Source: Buddleja alternifolia
Lineage: Eukaryota; Streptophyta; Magnoliopsida; Lamiales; Scrophulariaceae
NCBI GenBank assembly: GCA_019426215.1
Contig: CM033392.1
Span: 39,418,980 to 39,482,979 of the forward strand
DNA length: 64,000 nt
Direction of reading: 5' to 3'
Positions 22,552 through 33,654 of this stretch are shown here, piece by piece; within the stretch, counting starts at the first letter, position 1; each line of letters starts with the position of its first letter. The translations under genes were made by a program, and so were the position numbers. The notes beneath the pieces were generated by a model. That model ran no database searches. It was given only the letters and a program-made list of their open reading frames with translations, and had not been told where the DNA came from.

Positions 22552-23634
22552 TTAAACAGTTGTATTTGAGGGAGTTTTATTTTGTTCTTCTAGAACAATT
22601 TTCCTACCTTTGCCCCCTTCCAAGATGAACTCATCATCCTCAAGGAAGTGAGCTTGTAGGGCCACGATGATTCTTTGATCATCATGCAGGTAAAAGAAGA
22701 ATTCCATGGAATCTTTAGGATAACCAATGAAACGTCCCATTAGGGATCTTGCCTCCAATTTCTCCACTTTAGTCTTCTTGACATAAGCGGGGCATCCCCA
22801 AATCTTAATATGATTAAGACTCGGTTTTCTATTATTCCACACCTCATGCGGAGTTTTAGGAACGAATTTGGAGGAACATCTGTTCAAAATATGAGCAGCG
22901 GTGAGGAGCGCGAATCCCCACAACGAAATGGGTAAATCAGTGTAACTAAGCATGGAACGAACCATGTCCAACAGTGTTCGATTCCTTCACTCGGCTACTC
23001 CATTCAGTTGAGGAGTCATATATTCTCCTCCACGATTCGATCGTAGAGTTTTTATATTTTGCCCAGTTTGATTTTTTACTAAGGCCTTGAACTCTTTGAA
23101 TCTTTCAAAGGATTCAGACTTTTGCTTCATCAGATACACTAGACCAAATCTTAAATGGTCGTCAGTGAAAGTGATGAAGTAGTAGAAACCTCCACGAGCC
23201 ATTTCTCCAAATGGTCCGCAGACGTTGGTATGCACTAATCCTAAGACTTGCGTAGCCCTTTCAAAAGTTCTTGTGAAGGAGGATCTATCCATCTTGCCTA
23301 AGAGACATAATTCACATGTAGGAATAGGGTACGGCCCTAGTGAGCTTAAAAACCCATCTTTTTCCATTTTTTGGATCTTATGCCCTTCGGCATGGCCTAG
23401 TCTAAGATGCCACTTGAGTCTTAAGTTAGTTTCTTGCCTACCACGTTTACGTGTTACAACATTAACATCAGATGAATTACGGATATTTAAATAATACAAA
23501 CCATTAACTAAACATGCATTGCCAACTAATTTATTTCCATAATAAATGTCGCAATTTAATTTAGAAAAACGGAATGTATATCCAATCTTAACTAAGATAG
23601 GAATAGATACAATGTTCTTAAGCCCCTTGGGCAA
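22552..23634 (-). pseudogene. Copia-2 GAG-pre-integrase and integrase remnant
   Basis: Frames 23634-22987 and 22971-22552 encode the zinc-binding region 'WHLRLGHAEGHK' with CELC, then the integrase core and 'PISLWGFALLTAAHILNRC' and 'IWGCPAYVKK'. The first catalytic position reads H-T-N-V, so the Asp is Asn. A stop at 22985-22987 interrupts the G-V-A-E segment. An N-terminal extension continues upstream in another frame to about 23760. The enzyme would insert the cDNA but is inactive here. Confidence 0.87.
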
Positions 23635-23799
23635 ACCAAAACATTATCTAAAAACAGTAAATGTCCAGAATTCAAATAAAGAGAAATAGATCCGATCCTA
23701 GTAGCTTCGACGCTTTCCCCGCTGCCTACTTTGATCATCACTTCTTCTCAGCCCAACTTTCTACTTCTCTGTAAATCCTAATCCAAACAACAAACATGG

Positions 23800-23896
23800 G
23801 CACTAGCCCCTGAGTCCAGAATCCACGAAGTAGAAAATACGGTCATAGAACAGTTAGTTTCAAAAACTAATAGTTCCATACCTTGTGCGCCTTTGC
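23800..23896 (-). pseudogene. Copia-2 zinc knuckle and protease remnant
   Basis: On the minus strand a CLEC pair followed, after a one-base frame change, by 'EFGHWKRNC' gives the CCHC zinc knuckle at about 23890-23930. 'WILDSGASAHVC' at about 23795-23830 carries the Asp-Ser-Gly of an aspartic protease. A stop follows shortly after. These two domains are the ones missing in Copia-1. Confidence 0.7.
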
Positions 23897-24694
23897 CTAA
23901 TTTGGGACAGTTTCTCTTCCAGTGGCCAAACTCACGCACTCGAGACATCTATCCGTTTTCTTAGGTCCTTCGCTCTTACGGCCATGTCCTAACTTCTTTG
24001 AAGTTCTTATGGATACTTTCTTTTGCCTTTTCCTCTTTCCTTTACGTTGATCATCAAATGTATCATTCGTTAAATAGATAGAAGAATCCCTCTTCTTGTT
24101 CGTCCTAATAAGAGCTTGTTCGATTTCAAGCTTCTTAGTCAGCCCAGCTAAGGAACAATCGATATTATTGGTATCAAAGTTCATGACGAAGTAGTAGAAG
24201 GAGTCAGGGAGCGATTGTAAAATGAGATCAACTTGAAGAAGAATATCCATATAGAAATGCATTGACCTAAGTCTTTCCATTAGGGTCATCATCGTGAGAA
24301 CATGGTCTCCCACATTCTCTTCCTCTCTCATCCTCGCTCTGAAGAGTTCTTTTGATATAAAATATCTTACGGTCCTACCGTGCTCTCCAAACATTTCTTC
24401 CAGGTGAAGAATTATGTCCCTTGCATTGCTCATTGTGTCATGTGAACTTTGCAGCCCACTACACATTATACAAAGAATGTATCCTCTAGCTTTATAATTG
24501 TCACAAGTCCAATTAAAGTGAGCCAGTTGAACCTCTTCATCCTCATTCCTCTCAGGAATTACAAGACGATTTGTTTCCAACACATATTCAATCGACTCTT
24601 CACTCAGGACATTCCTTAATATCGCGAGCCATTGTATATAGTAGGGACCAGTCAGAACATTTCTTTCGAGTAATTTCATAAGTGGGTTTGTCAT
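23897..24694 (-). pseudogene. Copia-2 gag
   Basis: A 265-codon frame starts at the ATG 24692-24694, after a 'ctctctc' leader like that of Copia-1. It contains 'LLERNVLTGPYYIQWLAILRNVL', 'AHFNWTCDNYKARGYIL' and 'RTVRYFISKELFRARM', the copia gag core. It ends in a basic region and the first half of the zinc knuckle (CLEC), where the frame is lost. The core is uninterrupted, unlike in Copia-1. Gag would form the particle shell; without an intact pol this copy could at best act in trans. Confidence 0.85.
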
Positions 24695-24889
24695 ATTTGA
24701 GAGAGATAAACGAGAAAATAACTGCAGAAATAAACCAAATTTATTAGATTACTTGTTTTGACTTAACCAAGAAAAATTAAGGATTTAAAATTTATCTTGA
24801 CTCCCATTACATTTTTCGAAACCCACACTCCCATGTGAAAATTGGGAATCATCATTGGCATCAATTCCACAGCAGGTATTGAGGTCCTC

Positions 24890-25117
24890 AATTAATTAAA
24901 TAGGTTGCAACCTAACCGGTTTCTGGCCCATTAATTATTTGAAGTGATATCTAATATCAATTTATCTAATAAATGTTTCAATACGTTTCCCCATAGTTCA
25001 CCAAACCGCAACCCATTCGATTTCTAAGTTCGTGAACTACCCGAGTTTATCCCACTAACTCCTATAATCTAGCATTTGAATTTCACCTTGCAACCGAACA
25101 GGTTTCTGGGGTGAAAT
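24890..25117 (-). other. Leader stem-loops with a repeated loop motif (Copia-2)
   Basis: Three stem-loops lie upstream of gag. One pairs ATTTCACC (25080-25087) with GGTGAAAT (25110-25117). A second pairs TAGTTCAC (24994-25001) with GTGAACTA (25032-25039). The third is less perfect and uses AATTAATT-type arms at about 24889-24900 and 24930-24941. In sense orientation the loops carry AGAAACCTGTTCGGTTGC, AGAAATCGAATGGGTTGC and AGAAACCGGTTAGGTTGC. The order, number and the GGTTGC end match the Copia-1 array, while the stems differ completely. Confidence 0.65.
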
Positions 25118-26451
25118 ATATTTCGATTAAGGCATTTGCATGCACATTATAAAATTTCAAATTATTTCTAAATGTATAACCCCCATAATGGGGAAACATT
25201 ACACATTTATAGTAATTCTAATTTTAGAAAGCTTAGTGGATGGTGAGGATGTCAAACATTCTTTTCTAACTCGGTATAATTTATTTGGGAGAATTTAATT
25301 CGTCAAAAGATTTTGGTCTCACTTTGCACATTATTCAATTTATATAGCGCTTTATTCTATATTGATCATGCATAAGAATGCTACTATTAATCATGCCTTT
25401 CAATATAAATAAACATAGAATTTAAATAAATAAATTCATCACTTGATCATGGACTTTTACTAGAGGTCCCGAGCCAATGGGCAATCACAAAAGGTATAGA
25501 TTAAACCTATTAAATATTCATGGGCCTTTTGACTTATCAACTTTGAACTATTTTATCTCGATTCCTAAAACAACTCATGCATTATTTTTAAGAATATAAT
25601 AAATAGCTTCAAATTTGATAACCCATAAAATTAAAGGTAAAACATATAATCCTAAGTCCATGATTAGTGTTTTAATCACATAAGACATGCTCGCATCAAT
25701 TAATACATGCTCGCAATATTAAATCACTTATGTTGATTATTAAAATTTTAGTCCAACTAAAAAGTTCTTTATAAAATTTCTTATGATTTCGCATATTCAC
25801 TATTTCAATTAAAATCATTCTAGTCCAACTAGATGACTTAGATATACGAAATTAAGAATTAAGTGCATCTACCTTTAATTAAAATAATATGAACACATAA
25901 AATATGGAATTCTATATTTTATTTTATTATGATTTAAAGCCATCAAAAATTGGAAATACTTTTATTTGATCAAAGAATTAATTATTAATCTCTAAGAAAA
26001 ATAATTTATATTCCTTATTCAAAATGAAGTAATTTCCAAGTCGAGGAAAAAATAATAATATTTAATCCATAAATCAATTATTGATTTTCAAGAAAAATAA
26101 TTAATTAGTTCTAATTAAATATTATATTCCAATTAATCTCATTGGGCTCGATTTCATCAAATCCAAGTCACCATCCTTTTGGTCCACTTGGATTCAATTT
26201 AATTGGTCAAAATAATTAATTAGAACAACATTCACGTTTATTAATTTCTTATTGGGCTAAATTTAATTTAAGTCCAAATCACCAATCTAATTGGCCCATT
26301 TAGATTTAATTAGATTAAGTCCAAACTAATTGACAAACAGAAATTGGATAATTTTCAATTGGGCTTGATTTAAATTATTTAGGTTATCATCCTTTTGATC
26401 CACCCAATTAATTAAAATCACCCAAAATTTAAAAAACAATTTTGACCCAAA
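25118..26451 (-). other. Copia-2 untranslated leader, no gene
   Basis: AT-rich sequence with repeated 'aattgggc' and 'ttaatttaa' words, without an open frame of note. It is the leader of Copia-2 between the stem-loops and the gypsy insertion point. Confidence 0.6.
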
Positions 26452-26456
26452 CATAG

Positions 26457-27926
26457 TGATAAGTGCAATATTTATATATTTTATTACCTCTATCTTTAGC
26501 ATTTTATTGTGATTATATGGCCATTGGAACTGATTTTATCTCATTTTGTGATTTGGGCAAGAGTTGAAGTGCAAAATATCAATTTCAATCAAAATGACAG
26601 ATTTGGCGATGTTTCGGAAATATTAATATATCTGGAGATGCAGACATTAGTTTCTATTGAATTTTATCTAGTTGGAAAGCTAAGACAAAGGCCTATATTT
26701 CTTATGAAGAAGTCCAGACCCAGTTCCTCGAAAGTGTTGAATAATTTAATGAAGATTTCTGTTCTGGACTGGACTGGAATGCGCAGCTTTGGTGAAAAAT
26801 TCATAACTATAGTTATGTGTCTTGGATTCAGTCAAGGCCAGTTGGAAATGAAAGATAACACATAAAGCTACAAATGTCTAGAAGGAGTCAAAGTCAGATT
26901 CAATGAATTAGAGGTGACAAATCAGAATGTAAAGAGAAGAATATATTCTCCATGCTTTGATGTTAAAGAGAAGATTATATTCTCCATGCTTTGATGTTAA
27001 AGAGAAGAATATATTCTCCATGTCTTGATAAAGGAAGAGGGAATATATTCTCTCTATGATTATGTCATCTTTTCATTGCCTGTATATATGTCTTGCAAGA
27101 GTTGAAGAAGAACAACAAAAACAAGAAGAAAACAAAGAGAAGAGAGTTAGAAAAATAGTATTTTCAAGTTTTATGCTTACAATTATGAGTAGCTAAGTTT
27201 TTCTTTCGATTCAAAGGAGTTCATTTTGATTCACATGTTGTGAGACACGGAGCTTCATCTATCTATCTACGGTTTGATTATCTTTTGTTTCTTATTCTTA
27301 ATGTTCATGCTTGTTTAGATAATAATCTAAGGTGCACATTAGTTGATTATCTATTACAATCTATTGCTAACAAATCTTCATAATCCGTAATTGTTATGTT
27401 TGATTTGTGCATGTAGCAATTAGGTTTTCATGATTAGGATCCCAATTTTCGTTGATAACCTAAGGGAAACATTAGAGTAAATTAAATAGTTGGCGCTTGC
27501 TTAAACTATTGTTTATCCTTAGTCGCTTCTAATTCGTTATGCTATTATTAACATGATTAGGATTGCTTAATACCGAATCAGTTGATAATAAGAATTTAAC
27601 CGGGTGCTGGGCTTTGGTTGATGATATACGGAAGTTAATAGGGATATAAATAGCTGGTTATTTATGTTCTTGGCTAAGTAATCAAAGAATAGATAGTATT
27701 TTAGGTGTCTATGATCAACTTGAATTGAAGAACGAACTATCCTTGAATCGATGCTTTACATTTATTGAACTTCCTATTTAATTCCTGTCATTATTAATTC
27801 ATCAAACAAACCTCCCCATTGAATATTATTTTGATCAACCAATCTCTAGGGTTCGACCTGGACTTACGAGTACTACAAATTCTTGTGAGAACAGTAATTA
27901 TATTTTGGTGCATTCGACACGTACCA
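26457..27926 (+). repeat. 5' LTR of the gypsy element
   Basis: The 1,470-bp LTR runs from TGATAAGTGCAATATT to CACGTACCA. Three 34-bp tandem units start at 26933, 26967 and 27001, each holding a GAATATATTC-type palindrome. A TATA-like 'tgtatatatg' at about 27081-27090 follows them at promoter distance. The U3 open frame at 26509-26865 is not a gene. Confidence 0.95.
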
Positions 27927-27931
27927 AAATT

Positions 27932-27949
27932 TGGCGCCGTTGCCGGGGA
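27932..27949 (+). other. Primer-binding site of the gypsy element
   Basis: TGGCGCCGTTGCCGGGGA lies five bases after the 5' LTR and is complementary to the 3' end of plant tRNA-Asp. Confidence 0.9.
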
Positions 27950-28135
27950 TTAGTTTTCGGTCAAAATTTTATTTTATTCTAATTATTATTGTAATATATA
28001 TAGGTTGTTAGATTTATATATTTCTTAGTTTTAAGTTTTATTGACTAGTTTGTGCATTGAAAAAAAAAACACTGTTTTTCGAATTCGGCCACGAACTCTA
28101 TATCAATTTTGAAGGAAACGTCGTTTTAAAAACAA

Positions 28136-28159
28136 CTCAGCATACTTTGGTATGCTGAG
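28136..28159 (+). other. Perfect leader hairpin of the gypsy element
   Basis: CTCAGCATAC (28136-28145) pairs without mismatch to GTATGCTGAG (28150-28159) across a four-base loop TTTG. It lies in the untranslated leader, 127 bases before the gag start. Confidence 0.8.
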
Positions 28160-28285
28160 CACCAGCCTCTCGGGCCCAAATTCCATCGTTTACTAGTTAT
28201 TTTTTTGCGTTTTTGTGTTTTCAATCGGTTTTTAAGTTTTATTTTTATTTGTTTTCGATATTTCTATACTTTACCTTGTTAATTT

Positions 28286-30496
28286 TTGTGTTTTATGACC
28301 TCTAAGAGCCAGGAAATTGATCCAGAGATTGAAAGAACGTTCCACAGATTAGGAAGAGAGGCTAAACGGGCAATTGAAGAGCAAAACTCAATACCGAAAG
28401 AGTCAATCCCTTCTCCAAAGGGAAGCACCGAATCTCTGCACCTGTTTTCAAGTGATTCAGACGAAGAGGAAGTCATGGCAGCCAACAATAGGACTCTAAA
28501 GGAGTTGGCTGCTCCAAATTTTAATCAACAACCTTTATGCATTGAATACGCTACTTTAGATGTTGCTTTTGAATTGAAATCTGGATTGATTCACTTATTA
28601 CCTAAATTTCGTGGTCTTGCAGGAGAGGATCCAAATAAACATCTGAAGGAGTTCCATGTTGTTTGTTCAAGCATGAGACCAACTGGAGTGTCCGAGGAGC
28701 AGATTAAATTGAGAGCTTTATCATTCTCCTTAGCTGATGATGCAAAGGATTGGTTCTATTATTTACCATCGGGGACGATAACAACATGGAATGAAGTGAA
28801 GAGGCTGTTTTTGGAAAAGTACTTCCCAGCTTTAAGGGCTGCCAACATAAGAAAAGAAATTTGTGGCATAAGGCAGTACAATGAAGAGTCATTATACGAA
28901 TACTGGGAGCGTTTTAAGAAGTTGTGTGCAAGCTGCCCCCACCACCAAATAAGTGAGCAATTGTTAATTCAATATTTTTATGAAGGCTTACTGTATATGG
29001 ACAGGAACATGATTGATGCAGCGAGTGGAGGAGCGCTAGTAGATAAAACCCCCACAGCTGCCAGAAATTTGATTTCCAATATGGCGGCAAATTCACAGCA
29101 ATTTGGCATGAGGTTGGACCACACACCTAAAGCAGTTAATGAGGTAAGTACATCTAACCTTGAGCATCAAATTTCTGAGTTAACGTCATTAGTTCGTCAG
29201 ATGGCGGTAGGAAATATGCAAGTAGCGAAGGTATGTGGTATTTGTTCAGTTACAGGACACCCCACTGATGCGTGTCCAACATTGCAAGAAGAAACGAACC
29301 AGCAAGCCAATGCCATTGGAGGATTCCCAGGTCAGCAACAAAGAAAGTACGATCCTTATTCCAATTCATACAATCCAGGCTGGCGAGATCACCCCAATCT
29401 CAGTTATGGAAATCAAGTTGGACAAAATCGTTATCAAAATTCTTTCCAGCCTCGACAGCAACATCAAACGAATCAATCTTCAAATTCAGGTATGGCTTTA
29501 GATGAAATTGTTAAAGCTCTCGCTAACAATACCCAACAATTTCAACAGGAAACAAGAAACAGCATCCAAAATTTAGAGAAACAGATAAGTCAGTTAGCAA
29601 CTTCGATGAGCAAGATGGAAGCTCAAGGTTCGGGCAAATTACCCTCCCAAACAATCATAAATCCTAGAGAGAATGCCAGTGTAGTAACTTTGCGGAGTGG
29701 AAAAGAAATTCAGAGCCCAACTCAAAGTGTGCCGGAAGAAGAAAAACCCACAGAAGCTAAAATTAGTCTCGAAGCTCCTAAGGTTAGTTTTCCTTCAAAC
29801 ATGCATAATTCCACTAACACTGTTCCTGTTTCCATCCCCTTTCCGAGCAGGTTAAGTAAATCCAAGAAACAAAATGAAGAGAAGGAGATATTGGAGACAT
29901 TCAGGAAGGTAGCAGTAAACATTCCACTGCTTGATGCTATTAGTCAGATTCCGAGATATGCGAAATTTCTTAAGGAGCTATGCACCACGAAGAGAAAGCT
30001 ACGAGGAGACGAAAAGATTAAAGTGGATGAAAATGTGTCTGCAATAATCCAGCGAAAACTGCCACCTAAGTGTAAGGATCCAGGTACGTTTACTATCCCT
30101 TGTGTGATTGGTAATAATAGATTTGAACGTGCCATGTTAGATTTAGGTGCATCAATTAACGTCATGCCTTATTCAATTTATGCATCTCTTAATTTGGGTC
30201 CCTTGAAACAAACTGGTGTTATTATACAATTGGCGGATCGATCTAATGCATACCCCGAGGGGGTGCTTGAGGATGTGTTAGTGCAGGTGAATGAATTAAT
30301 CTTTCCAGCTGATTTTTACGTTCTGAATATGGAAGATAATGGATCCCCAAATCCAGCCCCGATCCTCCTAGGACGCCCCTTCCTCAAAATAGCAAGAACA
30401 AAGATTGATGCTCATGATGGCATTTTGTCAATGGAGTTCGATGGGCAGATTGTCAAATTTAGCATATTCGAATCCATGAGGTATCCCCTGATGTGA
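28286..30496 (+). CDS. Gypsy gag and protease (736 codons)
   Basis: The in-frame start at 28286 is TTG-like in context (no ATG at that triplet); the first ATG in this frame is at 28298. The gag core spans residues about 80-250 ('FRGLAGEDPNKHLKEF', 'AKDWFYYLPSGTITTWNE', 'FLEKYFPA'). A CX2CX4HX4C zinc knuckle (CGICSVTGHPTDAC) follows at about residues 318-331. An aspartic protease, 'AMLDLGASINVMPYS', lies at about residues 614-628. The open frame ends at a TGA at 30494-30496, where gag-protease and pol part company: one base seems lost near 30488, since similar elements read on into pol here. The protein would form capsids and process the polyprotein. Confidence 0.9.
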   Translation: MCFMTSKSQEIDPEIERTFHRLGREAKRAIEEQNSIPKESIPSPKGSTESLHLFSSDSDEEEVMAANNRTLKELAAPNFNQQPLCIEYATLDVAFELKSGLIHLLPKFRGLAGEDPNKHLKEFHVVCSSMRPTGVSEEQIKLRALSFSLADDAKDWFYYLPSGTITTWNEVKRLFLEKYFPALRAANIRKEICGIRQYNEESLYEYWERFKKLCASCPHHQISEQLLIQYFYEGLLYMDRNMIDAASGGALVDKTPTAARNLISNMAANSQQFGMRLDHTPKAVNEVSTSNLEHQISELTSLVRQMAVGNMQVAKVCGICSVTGHPTDACPTLQEETNQQANAIGGFPGQQQRKYDPYSNSYNPGWRDHPNLSYGNQVGQNRYQNSFQPRQQHQTNQSSNSGMALDEIVKALANNTQQFQQETRNSIQNLEKQISQLATSMSKMEAQGSGKLPSQTIINPRENASVVTLRSGKEIQSPTQSVPEEEKPTEAKISLEAPKVSFPSNMHNSTNTVPVSIPFPSRLSKSKKQNEEKEILETFRKVAVNIPLLDAISQIPRYAKFLKELCTTKRKLRGDEKIKVDENVSAIIQRKLPPKCKDPGTFTIPCVIGNNRFERAMLDLGASINVMPYSIYASLNLGPLKQTGVIIQLADRSNAYPEGVLEDVLVQVNELIFPADFYVLNMEDNGSPNPAPILLGRPFLKIARTKIDAHDGILSMEFDGQIVKFSIFESMRYPLM

Positions 30497-33400
30497 ATTC
30501 AGTTTATTCTATTGATATTATTGATGTGTTAGCCCAGGAGGTTTTTGAGAAAAATCAAGTGGATGCATTGGAAGTAGTACTCAGTCATGGTTTATGGCAA
30601 TTCGGGGAACATCTGAATTTTAGTGATGAAGTTGAAGAGATGATTATGGCTTTGCAGTCCTTACCACCAGCCCCTAGCAGGTATAATGTGTCAAAAATTG
30701 AATTATCATTTAATCACACAAAATTGCTGCCATCTGTGTTGCAGGCACCGAATTTAGAACTTAAGCCCTTACCCGACCATCTGAAGTATGCGTACTTAGG
30801 GGAGACTGAGACCTTGCCAGTAATAATTGCAAAGAATATGACTATGGTGCAAGAGGAAAGACTTGTTAGAATACTTCGAGATCATAAGACAGCAATTGGA
30901 TGGACTATAGCAGACATCAAGGGAATTAGTCCTTCCATGTGCATGCACCGGATTTTGTTAGAGAATGACTCAAAACCAAGGAGAGAGGCTCAAAGGAGGT
31001 TTAATCCATTGATGATGGATGTAGTAAAGAAAGAAATCCTGAAGTTGTTGGATGCAGGAGTTATTTACCCAATTTCAGACAGCAAGTGGGTCAGTCCTGT
31101 TCAGGTTGTACCAAAAAAATCTAGAGTGACGGTAGTGTAGAACCAGAATAATGAGCTAGTTCCTACGAGGATTCAAAATGGGTGGCGTGTTTGCATTGAT
31201 TACCGCAAGCTGAATGCAGCAACGAGAAAGGACCATTTTCCTTTACCTTTTATTGATCAAATGCTTGAACGATTAGCCGGTAAATCTCATTATTATTTTC
31301 TTGATGGCTACTCAGGTTATAACCAGATTGTGATTGCTCCTGAAGACCAAGAGAAAACCACATTCACGTGTCCGTTTGGAACATTTGCTTATCGGAGGAT
31401 GCCGTTTGGACTTTGCAATGCACCAGCCACTTTTCAGCGCTGCATGATAAGTATTTTATCCGATTTAATCGAAAAGTACATTGAAGTTTTTATGGACGAT
31501 TTTACTGTGCATGGGGATTCATTTGATTCTTGTCTTGAAAATTTATCTCGTGTGCTTGATCGTTGCATTGACACAAACCTTGTTTTGAAATTTGAAAAAT
31601 GTCATTTTATGGTAGAACAAGGGATTGTATTAGGACATGTTATTTCATGTAGGGGTATTGAGGTAGGTAAAGTTAAGGTAGATTTAATTGTGAACTTACC
31701 CTACCCCACATGTGTGAGGGATGTGCGATCTTTCCTTGGCCATGCAGGTTTTTATCGTAGATTCATCAAGGATTTTTCGAAGATTGCATTGCCTCTATCC
31801 AAGTTGCTACAACAAGATGTGATTTTCGAATTCACCCAAGACTGCAAGGATGCTTTTGATAAACTGAAATCAACGTTAACCACTGCACCTTTGATGCAGC
31901 CACCAGATTGGTCTCTTCCATTCGAAATAATGTGTGATGCGAGTAATTATGCAATGGGAGCAGTTTTAGGACAACGAGTTGGCAAACAACCTCATGTGAT
32001 CCATTATGCTTCCCGGACCCTTAACGCGGCTCAGTGCAATTATTCAACTACTGAAAAAGAACTTTTGTCTATTGTTTTTGCTTTAGATAAATTTCGTTCT
32101 TATCTACTTGGATCTAAAGTGATTGTATTTTCTGATCATGCAGTTTTAAGACATCTTTTGGCGAAGAAAGAATCAAAACCGAGGTTAATGAGATGGATTC
32201 TTCTTCTTCAAGAATTTGATTTGGAGATTAAAGATAAAAAGGGGGCTGAAAATTTGGTGGCAGATCATTTGAGTCGATTAGTGCGAAAAGAAAATCTAGT
32301 GCCACTACAAGAATTCTTTCCGGATGAGCAATTGTTTGCTCTGCAAGGTATGGTTCCTTGGTATACTGATTTAGTAAATTATTTAGTTTCTAGAACTTTA
32401 CCTGATGATTTGAGTGGAGATAAGAAAGATAAAATTAAGAGTGAGGCAAAATATTATGTGTGGGATGATCCATACTTGTGGAAGTTTTGTTCCGATCAAA
32501 TTATTAGGAGATGTGTGCCTGATTCTGAATTAGAGTTTTTCTTGAAATTTTGTCATGCTTATGCGTGTGGTGGTCATTTTGGACCTAAGAGAACTACAAG
32601 AAAAGTGTTAGATAGTGGTTTCTATTGGCCTACTTTATTCCGTGATGCTTATGTCATGTGTAAAAATTGTGAACAATGTCAAAGGACTGGGAATTTAAGT
32701 CATAGGAATGAAATGCTTCAAACGCCCATACTTGTTTGTGAGATTTTTGATATATGGGGTATTGATTTTATGGGACCTTTTCCTTCCTCCTTTGGTTTTG
32801 TTTATATCTTACTTGCGGTTGATTATGTTTCGAAGTGGGTGGAAGCTAAAGCCACCCAAACTGATGATTCTAAAGCTGTTGTAGGTTTTCTCAAGTCTAA
32901 CATTTTTAGTAGGTTTGGCATACCAAAAGCGTTGATAAGTGATCAGGGGTCCCATTTTTGTAACCGAACTGTGGACACTTTGCTAAAAAAATATGGGGTG
33001 TTTCATAAGACATCCACACCTTATCACCCTCAGACAAATGGGCAAGACGAGGTGTCCAATCGAGAAGTCAAGTCCATCTTGAAAAAAACTGTAAATCCTA
33101 ATCGAAAAGATTGGAGTCTTCGACTTGAAGATGCATTATGGGCGTACCGGAAAACCTATAAAACACCTATTGGGATGTCTCCGTATAGGTTAGTCTTTGG
33201 TAAATCGTGTCATCTTCCGGTGGAATCGGAACACAAAGCGTTTTGGGCTGTAAAGAGTTGCAATTTAGATAGAGATCAAACTGGTATACATAGGAAGTTG
33301 CAACTACAAGAGTTAGAGGAGATTCTCCTTGATGCTTATGAGAATTCCCGAATTTACAAGGAGAAGACCAAGGGGTTTCATGACAAGATGATCTCTAGGA

Positions 33401-33654
33401 AGGAATTTGTGATTGGACAAAAAGTGTTGCTTTACAACTCAAGACTCAAATTAATGCCTGGTAAGTTACGTTCTCGTTGGGTTGGACCTTTTGTTGTGAT
33501 TAATGTATTTTCTTATGGTGCAGTAGAGATTCAAAGCTTAGAAACTAACAAGTTGTTCAAGGTAAATGGACATAGACTTAAACCTTTCTATGAAGGTTTT
33601 CAAGAGAATACAATTGAAGAAGTTTCATTGATCAATCCAACTTACTTGGATTAA
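30493..33654 (+). pseudogene. Gypsy pol: reverse transcriptase, RNase H, integrase, one internal stop
   Basis: A single frame runs from the gag-protease overlap to the TAA at 33652-33654, interrupted only by TAG at 31138-31140, just before '[13 protein letters not shown]'. The reverse transcriptase keeps its catalytic Asp residues ([21 protein letters not shown]). RNase H starts at '[15 protein letters not shown]' and ends at '[13 protein letters not shown]'. Integrase has the zinc-binding H/C region ('[11 protein letters not shown]' to 'CKNCEQC') and an apparently complete D,D,E triad in 'GIDFMGP', 'ISDQGSHF' and 'EVSNREVK'. The C-terminal domain continues to '[11 protein letters not shown]'. 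All catalytic residues checked are present, so the copy is disabled by one frameshift and one stop. Confidence 0.93.

Larger units (their letters stand above)
19030..26451 (-). mobile_element. Copia-2: minus-strand Ty1/copia element, 3' LTR to leader
   Basis: The 3' LTR (19030-20825), polypurine tract, RNase H, reverse transcriptase, integrase, protease, zinc knuckle and gag are all in minus orientation. The untranslated leader follows up to 26451, where a gypsy element interrupts it. More leader-like sequence resumes at 36361. The 5-bp sequence left of the LTR is GCACC, but a second copy cannot be checked because no 5' LTR or primer site is found in the window. It belongs to the same broad family as Copia-1, with clear similarity in all proteins and in the LTR, but is well diverged. 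The coding region is broken. Confidence 0.9.

Noticed and set aside
26509..26865. 118-codon frame, repeated in part at 34926-35174
   Set aside because: It lies in the U3 of the gypsy LTRs, and the 13-bp indel destroys the frame in one copy.
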